Source: Pseudomonadota bacterium (GTDB lineage: Bacteria > Myxococcota_A > Bradymonadia > Bradymonadales > GCA-2716585). From it: 64,000 nt of DNA. Within the stretch, counting starts at the first letter, position 1; each line of letters starts with the position of its first letter. Where the stretch lies: positions 37,601 through 101,600 of the forward strand of contig SYOX01000333.1 of NCBI GenBank assembly GCA_005804885.1. Reading direction: 5' to 3'. The translations under genes and the position numbers were made by a program. The notes beneath the pieces were generated by a model that made no database searches, was not told the origin of the DNA, and saw only the letters and a program-made list of their open reading frames with translations. Shown here piece after piece: positions 15,304 to 23,795 of this stretch.

Positions 15304-18300
15304 GGCGCGTCGATCCAGAGGCGGTGGCGGCCAGGGGGCAGCGCGACGAGGCCGCGCGCGTCGGGCCTCAGCACCTCGCCGGACTTGCTCGCGCGGCCGG
15401 CGGCGGCCGGCAGCTGGAGCTCGATGGCCTCGGCGTCGACCGCGTCGATCAAGACCTCGAAGCCCCCGCCGCGCGGTGTGACCTCGATCGAGGCGAGGCC
15501 GCCGAGGGTGGGCGCCGCGATCAACCGCAGCGGGCCTGCGAGCCAGCCGGGCAGGGGGGCGGCCAGGAAGCGCAGGCGTCGCCCCGGCTGGCCGTCGGCC
15601 TCGGGCAGCTCCGTGACGAGCGCGTGCCGGATGAGCTGGAGCGCGACCCCGATCCCGCCCACGCAAGGCTCGCTGCGGCCCAGCCGGCGCCCCGGCAGGT
15701 GGGCGTCGTGGCCCCAGGCGGCCGCCTCGCGCTGGATCGGGCTGACCTCCCGGAAGGTGCAGACCTCCGGGTCCATCGCGCTGGCGATCAGCCCGCAGAG
15801 CCCCGTCCAGAAGACCTCCCTTCGCCCCGCCCGCAGCGCGCGGATCAGGTAGCCGACGCAGTAATGGGCGTCGACGCCATGGCCCGGGTTGCCCCAGTCG
15901 TCAAAGCGCGGCAGCCCGAAGTAGAGCCGGTCGTCGCGCTCCATGAAGGCGTCGATGGCGTCAGCGCGGGGGTCGCCGGGGGAGAAGAAGTCCATCGGGT
16001 CGAGGATGCCCGCGGCCATGAGCTGGTAGTAGCTGCCCGCGTCGCCGCCCCCCGTGTCCAGAGGGTAGAAGTCCCCGTAATCGTTGGTGATCTTGACCGC
16101 GTCGAGGGCGCCCAGGATCGCGCGCCGGAAGTCGTCGACCTCCTCGCGCCAGGGCGAGCCTGGGCCCTCGGCCCTCGCCAGCGCCCGCAGGCCGACCCAG
16201 TTGGCGACGTTGCCGAAGAGGCTCTGGGTCGGGAAGCTCAGGTCGCCGCCGTAGCGAAAGGCCGGCAGCAGCCCCGGGAAGGTCCGCCAGCCGCCGGCCT
16301 CGATCGCTCCGGTGGCCTCGGCGGTCCGCGCCCGCTGCTCGACCACCCAGGCGCCCAGGGATCGCAGCAGCGCCCGCTGCTCCGCATCGAAGGCCTCGGC
16401 CCAGCCCACCCCGACCAGCGCGCAGAGCCGCTCGGCCTGCCAGGGCGTCAGCCCATTGCGAAGGTCGTGCAGGTAGTGATCCTTGGACAGGTGCTCGGCC
16501 TGGAGGTAGGTGGCCTTGAAGGACGTCAGCGCCTGCCTCCCCAGGCCCCACTGCGCCCAGGCGCAGAAGAGCCAGTCCTCCTCCAGCCCGAAGAAGTCCC
16601 GGTCGTAGACCGAGGGGGCGATCCCGTAGGGCACCCGCTCGTCCTCAAGGATGAAGAGCGACGACTGCACCAGGAGGCGCTTGACGAGCGCGCCCCACGC
16701 CGGGTCGGGCAGGTCGACCTCGATCGCGCCGTCGAGCGCGGCCCTCACAGCCCCTCGGAGGCGATCCAGGCCGGCCTCCATGCTCTCTTCTGGGGCCGGC
16801 AGCGCCTCGGGGGCCGGCAGCGCCGCGCCGCTCGTCAGCGGGAAGCGCAGGCCGCGCCGGACGCGCGCCCCCGGCGCCAGCACCTCGCGGGTCGTCAACA
16901 CCCACTCCGAGCGCGGATCGGGCGGGATCGTCAGGCCCCAGGGGCCTTCGGCGGCCAGCGCCGCCGCCCCATCCTCCCAACGGAGCGTCAGCGTGCCGCC
17001 CCCCGAGGTGGCCAGCAGCCGCAGAGGGAGCGCCCAGAGGTAATCCCGCAGCGCAGCGCCGACCTCGATCGCGACCTTTGCCTCGTCCCCCGAGCGGTTC
17101 TCGACCTCGATCCACCACTGGAGCGTCGGCGCCCCGTCGGCGGGATCGACGAAGAGGGTCTGGCGGGCCCTCACCGGGCCGTGGTCGCGCTCGAAGGTCA
17201 GCGCGGGGGCGTCGGGCGCGAGGCTCCGGCGCGTCGGCCCGGTGGGGGGCGTCGACAGGCGCGCGCCGAGCGTCAGGCATTGCGCGTGGCCTACGCCGTG
17301 GGGCGCGCTGCCGCCCGGCTGGAGCTGGACGTGCCCGTCGGCGTCCACGCCGACGCGGGGCGCCGTGTGTGGGACGCCCAGCGACGCCGCCATCCTCAGC
17401 GGCGTGCAGTAACTGGCCGCCGTATCAAGAGAAAATATACCCCTTGCGATGAATTCGGGCGAGGGGTCGTCACGGCGCTCGGGGCGCTTGGGGGTCGCGG
17501 CGGGGGGGAGGGTGCGCCAGCCGGGTGCGTCGGGGAGGCGGTCGATGAGGGCGGCGCTGGAGATCGCCAGGAGGGCGCTTCGGGGCAGGGGCATGGAGAG
17601 TCGGAGGCCGTCGAGGGTGTCGGCCGCGGGCATCATGAGGGCGGCGCGCACGACCCCGGCGACGACGCCGGCGTCGTCGGTGTTGATGGCGCGGGCGTCG
17701 ATCTCGACGGGGCGCCAGCCGCCCAGGCCGTCTGGCGCGCGGGCGGTGGCGGCGGCGATCCAGGCGCTCAGGTCCGCGGGGCGCCCGAAGCTCCCGAGGC
17801 GGACGAGATCGAGCGCGAGGCCGCGCGCGGGGGTGTCGTGGGGAAGCCGCAGCTCGATCTCGGGCAGGTCGCTCAGGTCGAGGCAGGTCCAGGGGTCGCC
17901 GTCCGTGGCCAGGGGCATGGCGGGCGAGTGGGCGCGGCCTTCGGCGTCGACGGCCAGGATTTCGAGGTCAGGCGAGGCGCTCGAGAGGATCGAGAGCGCG
18001 GCGATGCGCATGACGCCGGGGTGGCCTGGGGCGCCTGAGCCGGGGGCCTGTTCGACGATGAGGGCCTGGATGGCGGCGTCGACGGGCAGCTCGACGAGGG
18101 CCGAGGAGGCGCGGGCCAGCTCGGTCAGGGCGACCTCGGCGCCGTCGATCACGACGAGGACGCGGAAGGCGAGGGGCTCGTAGCCGGAGGGCCAGCGCAG
18201 GCGCAGGGCGGCGACCTGGACGGGCGACCTCCAGCGGACGCCGGCGCGGTGGAGGAGGGCGGGGTCGTCCTGGGAGCGGTACTCCTTGAAGGCCAGCTCG

Positions 18301-18404
18301 CGGTTGGGGGGCCAGCCGGCGCAGAAGAGGGCGGGGAGGTTGCAGCCGTAGCCGGCGTCGTCGGCGAAGAGCTGGGGGTCGCGGGGGAAGGGGTCGGTGT
18401 TCAT
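15300..18404 (-). CDS. Six-hairpin glycosidase-like protein
   Basis: A 1034-aa protein with no signal peptide. The N-terminal 200 residues include a discoidin/F5-8-type pattern (LRLRWPSGYEPLAFRVLVV ... PGVMRIAALSIL), a carbohydrate-binding beta-sandwich. The middle (about 430-590) is a beta-sandwich with a W-rich face (LQWWIEVENRSGDEAKVAIE). The C-terminal 350 residues are helical and aromatic (YDRDFFGLEEDWLFCAWAQW, NDYGDFYPLDTGGGDAGSYY, WGNPGHGVDAHYCVGYLIRA), as in (alpha/alpha)6-barrel glycosidases and phosphorylases. The specific GH family was not identified. ATG 18404 lies 4 nt after the previous stop, and the downstream gene overlaps it, so it is in the middle of a four-gene operon. Lack of export signal suggests cytosolic glycan processing. 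Confidence 0.8.
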   Translation of the reverse strand: MNTDPFPRDPQLFADDAGYGCNLPALFCAGWPPNRELAFKEYRSQDDPALLHRAGVRWRSPVQVAALRLRWPSGYEPLAFRVLVVIDGAEVALTELARASSALVELPVDAAIQALIVEQAPGSGAPGHPGVMRIAALSILSSASPDLEILAVDAEGRAHSPAMPLATDGDPWTCLDLSDLPEIELRLPHDTPARGLALDLVRLGSFGRPADLSAWIAAATARAPDGLGGWRPVEIDARAINTDDAGVVAGVVRAALMMPAADTLDGLRLSMPLPRSALLAISSAALIDRLPDAPGWRTLPPAATPKRPERRDDPSPEFIARGIFSLDTAASYCTPLRMAASLGVPHTAPRVGVDADGHVQLQPGGSAPHGVGHAQCLTLGARLSTPPTGPTRRSLAPDAPALTFERDHGPVRARQTLFVDPADGAPTLQWWIEVENRSGDEAKVAIEVGAALRDYLWALPLRLLATSGGGTLTLRWEDGAAALAAEGPWGLTIPPDPRSEWVLTTREVLAPGARVRRGLRFPLTSGAALPAPEALPAPEESMEAGLDRLRGAVRAALDGAIEVDLPDPAWGALVKRLLVQSSLFILEDERVPYGIAPSVYDRDFFGLEEDWLFCAWAQWGLGRQALTSFKATYLQAEHLSKDHYLHDLRNGLTPWQAERLCALVGVGWAEAFDAEQRALLRSLGAWVVEQRARTAEATGAIEAGGWRTFPGLLPAFRYGGDLSFPTQSLFGNVANWVGLRALARAEGPGSPWREEVDDFRRAILGALDAVKITNDYGDFYPLDTGGGDAGSYYQLMAAGILDPMDFFSPGDPRADAIDAFMERDDRLYFGLPRFDDWGNPGHGVDAHYCVGYLIRALRAGRREVFWTGLCGLIASAMDPEVCTFREVSPIQREAAAWGHDAHLPGRRLGRSEPCVGGIGVALQLIRHALVTELPEADGQPGRRLRFLAAPLPGWLAGPLRLIAAPTLGGLASIEVTPRGGGFEVLIDAVDAEAIELQLPAAAGRASKSGEVLRPDARGLVALPPGRHRLWIDAP

Positions 18405-18408
18405 GGCC

Positions 18409-19065
18409 TCAGTCGCAGCGCTCGGTGTAGAGCTTCCCCTTGCAGATCCGTCGGTTGGCCAGCGCGTCGAGCACGACCAGGCCGACGCAGGAGATCGAGG
18501 CGTCGTCGGGGCAGGGCGTGGGCGTCTGGCAGAGGCCATCGGCGCAGATTTGATCGGCGGGGCAGCGGGCGGGGCAGGCGCACTCGTCGGTGACGTTGAC
18601 ACAGGGGTCGACGAAGAAGGTGTCGCGGCAGACGCGCTTGTTGTCCAGCGGCTCCAGGCGGACATTGCCGAGGCAGAGGCGGTTGATGTCGTCGGCGCAG
18701 GCTTCGGCGACGAGGCACTCGCCGTCGACGCAGATCTGCTTGTCTTCGGCGTTGCAGACCGGGTTGCAGAGGCACTCGACGCAGACCTGGGTGGCCTCGG
18801 CGGTCCGTCCCGAGTCGGAGGTGCACTGGTTGTCCGTGTTCTTCTTGCAGGGCCGGCACAGGCGGTCGCCCTGGCAGCCGGGGTCGTCGGGCAGGCAATC
18901 GGCCTTGCAGAAGCCGCGGAAGCAGTGGCCCGAGGTGCAGGGGACGTTCTCGTCGCACTCGGTGATCTCGACGAGGCAGGAGGGCGCCGGCCATACGAGC
19001 GCGATCAGGCCGAGCAGGCCGAGCCACCTCGCGTTGACGCGTTGAAGGCCAAGATCATGATCCAC
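18409..19065 (-). CDS. Secreted Cys-rich protein
   Basis: A 218-aa protein starting at GTG 19065, chosen because AAGGAG lies 11 nt upstream and the signal peptide then begins cleanly (LGLLGLIALVWPAPSC). The open frame continues into the palindromic repeat upstream, which is not part of the gene. The mature protein has more than 25 Cys, arranged in short loops such as CTSGHCFRGFCKADC, CNPVCNAEDKQICVDGEC and CPADQICADGLCQ, typical of exported Cys-knot-like proteins in Myxococcota. Function unknown. It is the first gene of the operon with the glycosidase-like, nucleotidyltransferase and sulfatase-fold genes (4-nt gap to the next), so it may be a surface partner of the glycan made by them. Confidence 0.7.
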   Translation of the reverse strand: MDHDLGLQRVNARWLGLLGLIALVWPAPSCLVEITECDENVPCTSGHCFRGFCKADCLPDDPGCQGDRLCRPCKKNTDNQCTSDSGRTAEATQVCVECLCNPVCNAEDKQICVDGECLVAEACADDINRLCLGNVRLEPLDNKRVCRDTFFVDPCVNVTDECACPARCPADQICADGLCQTPTPCPDDASISCVGLVVLDALANRRICKGKLYTERCD

Positions 19066-19174
19066 GGCGCCTTTTTCTCCTTCGGGCCGCGCCAGGCGGC
19101 CTGCGCCAGGGTAGAGCAGGCGCGCGCCAAAAGTAAACTCTCGCGGCTGGACGAGCGCCCCACGCTCCTCGCAC

Positions 19175-19463
19175 CGCCCCACGCTCCTCGCACCGCCCCC
19201 GTTGGGGGCGGGCTCGTCGGGTGGGGCTTGGATGCGCGGGGTGGGCTGCGCCCTGTCGGTCGCAGGCCGGCGGGCGGACGGGAGCGGATCGCAGGGGCGG
19301 CTCAGCGCGTCGAAGTGGGCCTGTGGATTGGGGTTTTCATGCCCCCTGGTGTCGACCTGGGTCGTGCGCTGGCCTGCGACCGACAGGGCGCAGCCCACCC
19401 TGAGCTTCTAGCCCCACCCGACGAGCCCGTCCCCAACGGGGGCGGTGCGAGGAGCGTGGGGCG
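19175..19463. repeat. 289-bp near-perfect palindromic repeat (copy 1, complete)
   Basis: The left arm 19175-19228 is the reverse complement of the right arm 19410-19463 over 54 bp with one mismatch. Inside, the 30 bp at 19239-19268 is exactly complementary to 19371-19400. Only about 100 bp in the centre (19269-19370) is unpaired. The outer ends carry short tandem duplications: CCCCACGCTCCTCGCACCG on the left and the 18-bp unit GCGTGGGGCGATCGTCGA on the right. A second, truncated copy lies at 63625-63863. It fills most of the 590-bp gap between the Cys-rich gene and crcB, has no credible gene, and looks like a MITE-type mobile repeat or a structured RNA/DNA element. Confidence 0.85.
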
Positions 19464-19655
19464 ATCGTCGAGCGTGGGGCGATCGTCGAGCGTGGAGCGC
19501 TCGTGGTGCGAACCTCGCGTGGCGCGGTGCGTGGGGCGCGGGCGCGGCGCCTTGACAGCGGGCTGTCGTGCGTAGGACACAGGCCGATGGGGAGGCCGGC
19601 CTCTTCAGGATCCTTCGAAACTCAGGTGGAGCGGCGTCGGGCCGCGGAGCGAGGC

Positions 19656-20036
19656 ATGGGCGATCTTCACCCCTTGAGGGCCTCCTTGCTGGTCGGCGTC
19701 GGCGGCAGCCTCGGGGCGCTGGCGCGCTTCTATGTGGGCGTGGCCGCGAAGCGCTGGCTGGGCGAAGGCTGGCCCTTCGGGACGCTGATCGCGAACCTGC
19801 TGGGCTGCCTGATGCTGGGCCTGATGACCGGGATGGCGGCGCAGGGGGAGATCTCGGCGTCGACGCGCGCGGCCCTGATGGTCGGCTTCCTGGGCGCCTT
19901 TACGACCTTCTCGACCTTCTGCCTGGAGGCCACGGCGCTCTCGCGCGGCTCGGCGGCCTCCAGCGGGCTCTATGTGGCCGTCAGCGTCGTGGGCGGCGTG
20001 GCGCTGGTCTGGCTGGGCCATCGGCTCGGATCGTGA
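19656..20036 (+). CDS. crcB: Fluoride channel CrcB/Fluc
   Basis: A 126-aa membrane protein that exports fluoride across the inner membrane as a dual-topology dimer. Family hallmarks are present: GGSLGALARF near the N-terminus, GTLIANLLGCLMLGL in helix 2, and the GFLGAFTTFSTF helix-break motif that lines the pore with Phe and Thr. Four transmembrane segments fit the usual length of about 125 residues. ATG 19656 is chosen because the family starts here; the longer upstream frame runs into the palindromic repeat. The gene stands alone between the repeat and a zinc-ribbon gene. The leader does not show a convincing fluoride riboswitch. Confidence 0.95.
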   Translation: MGDLHPLRASLLVGVGGSLGALARFYVGVAAKRWLGEGWPFGTLIANLLGCLMLGLMTGMAAQGEISASTRAALMVGFLGAFTTFSTFCLEATALSRGSAASSGLYVAVSVVGGVALVWLGHRLGS

Positions 20037-20109
20037 TCGCGGGGCGCCTCGGGCTTGCATGTGGCGCGGGTTGGTCGGATCTTGAGCGGGGTGATTGCCT
20101 GAGGCCGCG

Positions 20110-21507
20110 ATGTCTGAATCAGAGGGCTTGAAATCTTCAATGCAGGGCGATCCGGAGGCCGAGGGGTTGTCTCTGAGCCCCGAGGAGCGCCCGGCGGCCT
20201 TGGGCGCGGCGCTCACGCCGACGCTTTCGGCCGAGGATCTGGGCGTGGCGCTGCCCAGCGATGCGATGTGGACCCCTGAGGGGCAGGCGCGCTCAAGGGC
20301 GCTGTCCGCGGCCAGGCCCGCCGAGGCGTCGGGGTCGCGCGCGCTGACCGCGGCGAGGTCCGGCGCGGCGCCGCGCGCCGTGGCCATCGGCGGGGTCGGG
20401 TGCGGCGGGTGCGGCGCGGCGATCCCGCCGGGGATGACCTTCTGCCCTTCTTGCGGGGGCGCCGCGCGGTGGGCGACCCAGGCGCAGCAGCGCGGCCTGT
20501 TGATCGCGCGCTTTGGCGACGAGGCCAGGCGCGGGCGCTTCGTCCGCTGGGTGGTTCAGGCGCACCCGCACCTGGATCGGGCCGAGGTCATCGCGGCGTC
20601 GACGCGGGAGCCGGCCCTGTACCCGATCCGGGTCAGCGCGGATCAAGGGCATGCGCTGGAGCAGGGGCTTCGGTCGCTGGGGATCGACGCGCAGGTGCTG
20701 GAGCCGGGCCAGATCCCCGCGGCGTGGTTGCGCGAGGCGCTGTGGCCGTGGTGGTCGAGCCCCTTGGCGCGCTTCGTGGGCATCGGGGTCGCGGGCGCGA
20801 TCATCCTGGTCTTCTTCGCGCTCGGGCCGCTCTTCCTGCTCGGGGGGGTCTTCGCGCTGGTCGTGGCGCTGGGGGTGGCGCTGCGGCAGATGGGGCGGCG
20901 CTCGGGGCTGTCGCCCGACTTCCTGCTCGACAGCATCGCGGGGCTCGACGCGGCGCTGGTCGCGTCGCTGCGCGGGCTCTTGAGCGACCTCCGCGACGAG
21001 GAGCTGCGCGACTGCCTGACGGTCTGCATCCTGGAGTACCGGGCGCTGAGCGATCACCTGCGGGACGTGGCGCCGTCGGTGGGCGGGCTGATGGGCGAGT
21101 CGCAGGAGATGTTGCGGCGGCTGATCGAGCAGTGGGCGGCGGCGGGGCAGCGCTTCCTGGCGCTGGAGCGCTACACGACGACGGTGGATCGCGCGCGGCT
21201 TGAGGCGACGGTGGCGCGCGGCCAGGCGCAGGTCGAGGGCGACGCGGCGCAGCGCGAGCGCCAGCAGAAGGTCGTCGATCAGGTGCGGACCCAGCTCCAG
21301 GCCGTTGACGCGCTCGAGCGCGACGCGGCCAGGCTCAAGGCGCAGCTCGTCCACCTGACCTCGACGGTCGAGGCCTTCAGGGCCAGGGCGCTGGCCGCGA
21401 CGATGGGGGCCAGCGGCGGGGCTTCGAGCCTCGACGAGATCATCCAGGAGATCGACCAGGAGATGGACGTGCTGGAGGAGACCGTGCGAGAGGTCAAGGC
21501 GCTCTGA
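20110..21507 (+). CDS. Zinc-ribbon membrane protein with C-terminal coiled coil
   Basis: A 465-aa protein. Residues 1-95 are low-complexity Ala/Ser/Pro. Residues 98-115 form a zinc ribbon (CGGC ... CPSCGG, Cys98/101/112/115). An alpha/beta region follows (about 125-205). Two adjacent hydrophobic segments (222-257, FVGIGVAGAIILVFFALGPLFLLGG) make an inner-membrane hairpin. The remaining part to 465 is charged and helical with heptad character (ARLEATVARGQAQVEGDAAQ, DEIIQEIDQEMDVLEETVRE). Family not recognised. It could be a membrane-tethered scaffold with both ends in the cytoplasm. Start ATG 20110 has a weak GAGG upstream; a TTG at 20095 is in frame but less likely. Confidence 0.75.
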   Translation: MSESEGLKSSMQGDPEAEGLSLSPEERPAALGAALTPTLSAEDLGVALPSDAMWTPEGQARSRALSAARPAEASGSRALTAARSGAAPRAVAIGGVGCGGCGAAIPPGMTFCPSCGGAARWATQAQQRGLLIARFGDEARRGRFVRWVVQAHPHLDRAEVIAASTREPALYPIRVSADQGHALEQGLRSLGIDAQVLEPGQIPAAWLREALWPWWSSPLARFVGIGVAGAIILVFFALGPLFLLGGVFALVVALGVALRQMGRRSGLSPDFLLDSIAGLDAALVASLRGLLSDLRDEELRDCLTVCILEYRALSDHLRDVAPSVGGLMGESQEMLRRLIEQWAAAGQRFLALERYTTTVDRARLEATVARGQAQVEGDAAQRERQQKVVDQVRTQLQAVDALERDAARLKAQLVHLTSTVEAFRARALAATMGASGGASSLDEIIQEIDQEMDVLEETVREVKAL

Positions 21508-21519
21508 GCGGCCCGGATC

Positions 21520-21619
21520 TCATCGGAAACACTGGCCGAGGGCAGCGCAGCCGGAGTTGACCGCGCAGGTCATTGGAAGCACTGGCCGAGGGCGGCGCAG
21601 CCGGAGTTGACCGCGCAGT
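21520..21619. repeat. 50-bp tandem duplication of a gene's 3' end
   Basis: The segment 21570-21619, encoding the last residues and stop of the Cys-rich lipoprotein (CAVNSGCAALGQCF), is repeated directly at 21520-21569 with about four mismatches. The period of 50 bp is not a multiple of three, so the extra copy lies outside the frame and after the functional stop. It is a non-coding relic of a local duplication between two convergent genes. Confidence 0.85.
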
Positions 21620-22874
21620 CGCGCAGGCCGTCCATGCGTCCGGGGTCGACGGCGGCCAGGTAGGAGCAGCCCTGCGGGCAGTCCTGGACCTCGGCGCCGC
21701 AGGCCTCCAGGGCGCCGCAGATCTCGCCGCACCCCTCGTAGTCGGGCAGGATGCACAAGAAGACCCCGTCGCCGACGCACTCCGAGGACTGGCTGATGCA
21801 CTCGGCGCCGCCGGGCAGGTCGCTGCCGGGCAGGGCCTGGAAGATGCCGGCGCAGACGGCCGGGCAGGCCTCGGGGGGCAGGGCGCCGGGGCACTTGTCC
21901 AGCAGCGCGCGGCAGAAGGGCGCGCAGTCCGGGTTGATGACCTCGACGGGCGGGAAGCAGCGCTCGAAGAGGTCGCACCCGGCCGTGTCGACGCAGGTGT
22001 TGGCGATGACCTGCTTCTGGAGGTCCAAGGCCCGGCAGCCCTCAAGGCACTCGCTGGCGGTGGTGAAGACGGGGCCGGGGATGCCCCTGCACTCGCTGAT
22101 GAGCTTGCCGCACATCCCGGCGCAGATGTCGTCGGGGCCGAGATCGACCTGACACTGGCCGACGTTGTCGAGCTGGCAGTCGTTGCGCGCCAGGCTGTAG
22201 TAGCAGCCCAGCTCGGACTGGCGGCTGTCGGGGCGCGCGTGGACGTAGCCGCTGCAGGTGCTGGTGCAGGTGGCCTCGTCGGGGCCGAAGAACTCGCTGG
22301 GGAAGGCGTCGCAGCCGTCGACGCGGGCGCACAGCTCCCGGCAGTCGCGGTCGTCGGCGAAGCCGCCGCCCTGGCAGCGCTCCAGCGCGTCGCACTCCGA
22401 GGCCATCGCGCAATGGGCCTCGGCCTGCACCTCGGGGTCTTCGATCGCCTCAAGGCACTCGGCGATGCAGCCGCCGTCGCCCTGGCCGCAGAGGGTCAGC
22501 TGGCCGCAGTAGCCCTCGCAGGTCTGCTGCAGGAAGGCCTCGTTGACATCGACGGGCTCCTCGGTGGGGAACTGATCGTTGTTGGTCGATGGCAAGTTGT
22601 TGATATCGTTGTTGATATCGTTGTTGTCTTCTTCCGCCGGGGCGACCTCGGGCGCTGGGTCGTCGCCGCAGGCGGCCAGCGGCGCCAGCGCCAGCGCAGC
22701 CAGCGCAACCAGCGCGCCGGGCGGCAGCGCGCGGCGTCGAGGCGCGCGGGCCTCCGGTGTTTGCGTCACGGTCGCGTCGGGCGGCAGCGCGCAAGAGAGC
22801 GGCGCGAGCGCCGGTCGTGGTGGGCTCCCCGCCAGCGCGGGCGGCCAGAGAGCCTTTGGGGCGTGCCGTCTCAT
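21570..22874 (-). CDS. Cys-rich lipoprotein with Asn-Asp linker
   Basis: A 434-aa protein whose ATG overlaps the previous stop (ATGA at 22871-22874). It contains two possible export signals: an early APLSC and, more convincingly, the segment from about residue 50 ending LAPLAAC followed by GDDP. True translation may therefore begin later (for example GTG 22769), or the leader is unusually long. After an Asn/Asp-rich linker (NNDINNDINNLPSTNND) come about 30 evenly spread Cys in repeats of the pattern CxxxCxxL...C (CEGYCGQLTLCGQGDGGC, CAGMCGKLISECRGIPGP). This is a Cys-repeat layout seen in Myxococcota lipoproteins of unknown role. It is the last of four co-oriented genes with DUF1549-like and DUF1501 members. 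Confidence 0.75.
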   Translation of the reverse strand: MRRHAPKALWPPALAGSPPRPALAPLSCALPPDATVTQTPEARAPRRRALPPGALVALAALALAPLAACGDDPAPEVAPAEEDNNDINNDINNLPSTNNDQFPTEEPVDVNEAFLQQTCEGYCGQLTLCGQGDGGCIAECLEAIEDPEVQAEAHCAMASECDALERCQGGGFADDRDCRELCARVDGCDAFPSEFFGPDEATCTSTCSGYVHARPDSRQSELGCYYSLARNDCQLDNVGQCQVDLGPDDICAGMCGKLISECRGIPGPVFTTASECLEGCRALDLQKQVIANTCVDTAGCDLFERCFPPVEVINPDCAPFCRALLDKCPGALPPEACPAVCAGIFQALPGSDLPGGAECISQSSECVGDGVFLCILPDYEGCGEICGALEACGAEVQDCPQGCSYLAAVDPGRMDGLRDCAVNSGCAALGQCFQ

Positions 22875-23791
22875 TGTCCGTCCTCCGTGGCTTCGGGCAG
22901 GTCCAGCGAGCCAGTCTCGATGACGGCGCGGGCGGCCTCGCACGCGTCGTAGCGGATCGGGTCGTCCTCGGAGGGGTCGTCGTCGAGCGTCTCGATCCAG
23001 CAGATGAAGGCCAGGTGCTCGGCGTCGCTCAAGGGCTGGTTGGCCAGCGGCATCCGGGTGCCGGAGACGATCCCGAGCGTGCGAGAGAGCAGGTAGCTGC
23101 GCTCGGGCTCGCTGGGCCAGATCTGGACGCCCGGGGCCTCGTCGGCGCCCAGGACGCCGTTGCCGTTCGGGTCGCCCCTCCGGATGCGGTTGCCGATCCC
23201 GGCGACGACCTCGGGGCCGAGCACGGCGATGTTGCCGACCCTGACCTCGGGCGAGCCGCAGGCGACGAAGAGGGCCTGGTTGGGGGCCTCGATGATCACC
23301 TCCCCGGTGCCGCCCCCGTCGGTGATGGTGAAGGCGGCCCGGTGCGCCTCGCAGCCCTCGATGGGGGCGGCGAGCTGGATGATCCAGTCGCCGTCGACGA
23401 TCGCGTGGGTGGCGATCCGCGCGGAGAAGCCGCGCGCGGGGCCGGAGTCGATGGTGAGGAGGTCGCCGGGCGGCTCGCACATGTCGTCGACGTTCTCGGG
23501 CTCCTCGGCCAGGTTGCAGGGCTTGCCGATGGCGTCGAGCAGGTTGCCCGGCGTGTGCAAGTCCGGGAACTCCTTGGTGTTGTGGCACACGCCCGAGTCC
23601 GGGCTGCACGTGCGCTTGAAGATCTGCGTGTGCATCGCGGTCATCGTCGGCATCTGCGCGCGGGCCTCGTCGACCAGGGTCTGCTCGACCTCCGGGGTCG
23701 GCTCTGGCGCGGGCTTCGCGGCCTCGTCCCCGCAGCCCGCGCCGGCCAGCAGCGCCAGAGCGGTCATGGACGCGATCGTCATCCTTCGCAT
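22871..23791 (-). CDS. Lipoprotein with degenerate cytochrome-like motif
   Basis: A 306-aa lipoprotein (ATG 23791 preceded by AAGGGG; lipobox LAGAGC). Residues 45-80 (MHTQIFKRTCSPDSGVCHNT) resemble the start of planctomycete/myxobacterial cytochrome-like domains. However, the heme motif CxxCH is stretched to C-x6-C-H, so covalent heme binding is doubtful. The rest is a beta-rich domain ending in a short EF-hand-like DPNGNGVLGADEAP and a helical segment (PLANQPLSDAEHLAFICWIE). The latter is the usual 'MP...L...E...I..WI' ending of these cytochrome domains. It follows the DUF1501 gene by 4 nt and overlaps the next gene by 4 nt. In known clusters such proteins accompany DUF1501 and DUF1549/1553 proteins. 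Confidence 0.75.
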   Translation of the reverse strand: MRRMTIASMTALALLAGAGCGDEAAKPAPEPTPEVEQTLVDEARAQMPTMTAMHTQIFKRTCSPDSGVCHNTKEFPDLHTPGNLLDAIGKPCNLAEEPENVDDMCEPPGDLLTIDSGPARGFSARIATHAIVDGDWIIQLAAPIEGCEAHRAAFTITDGGGTGEVIIEAPNQALFVACGSPEVRVGNIAVLGPEVVAGIGNRIRRGDPNGNGVLGADEAPGVQIWPSEPERSYLLSRTLGIVSGTRMPLANQPLSDAEHLAFICWIETLDDDPSEDDPIRYDACEAARAVIETGSLDLPEATEDGQ

Positions 23792-23795
23792 GGCG

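Noticed and set aside
15324..18038. 904-aa open frame on the plus strand
   Set aside because: Shadow of the glycosidase-like gene; Gly/Arg/Ala/Gln-rich and without recognisable motifs, as expected of GC-rich antisense frames.
19066..19140. Sigma-54 promoter before the Cys-rich gene
   Set aside because: TGGCGCGCGCCTGC looked similar, but the GG-to-GC spacing is one base short.
19560..19655. Fluoride riboswitch upstream of crcB
   Set aside because: GGCCGATGGGGAGGCC recalls one part of the motif, but the conserved ACCGC segment and 3' pairing region are missing.
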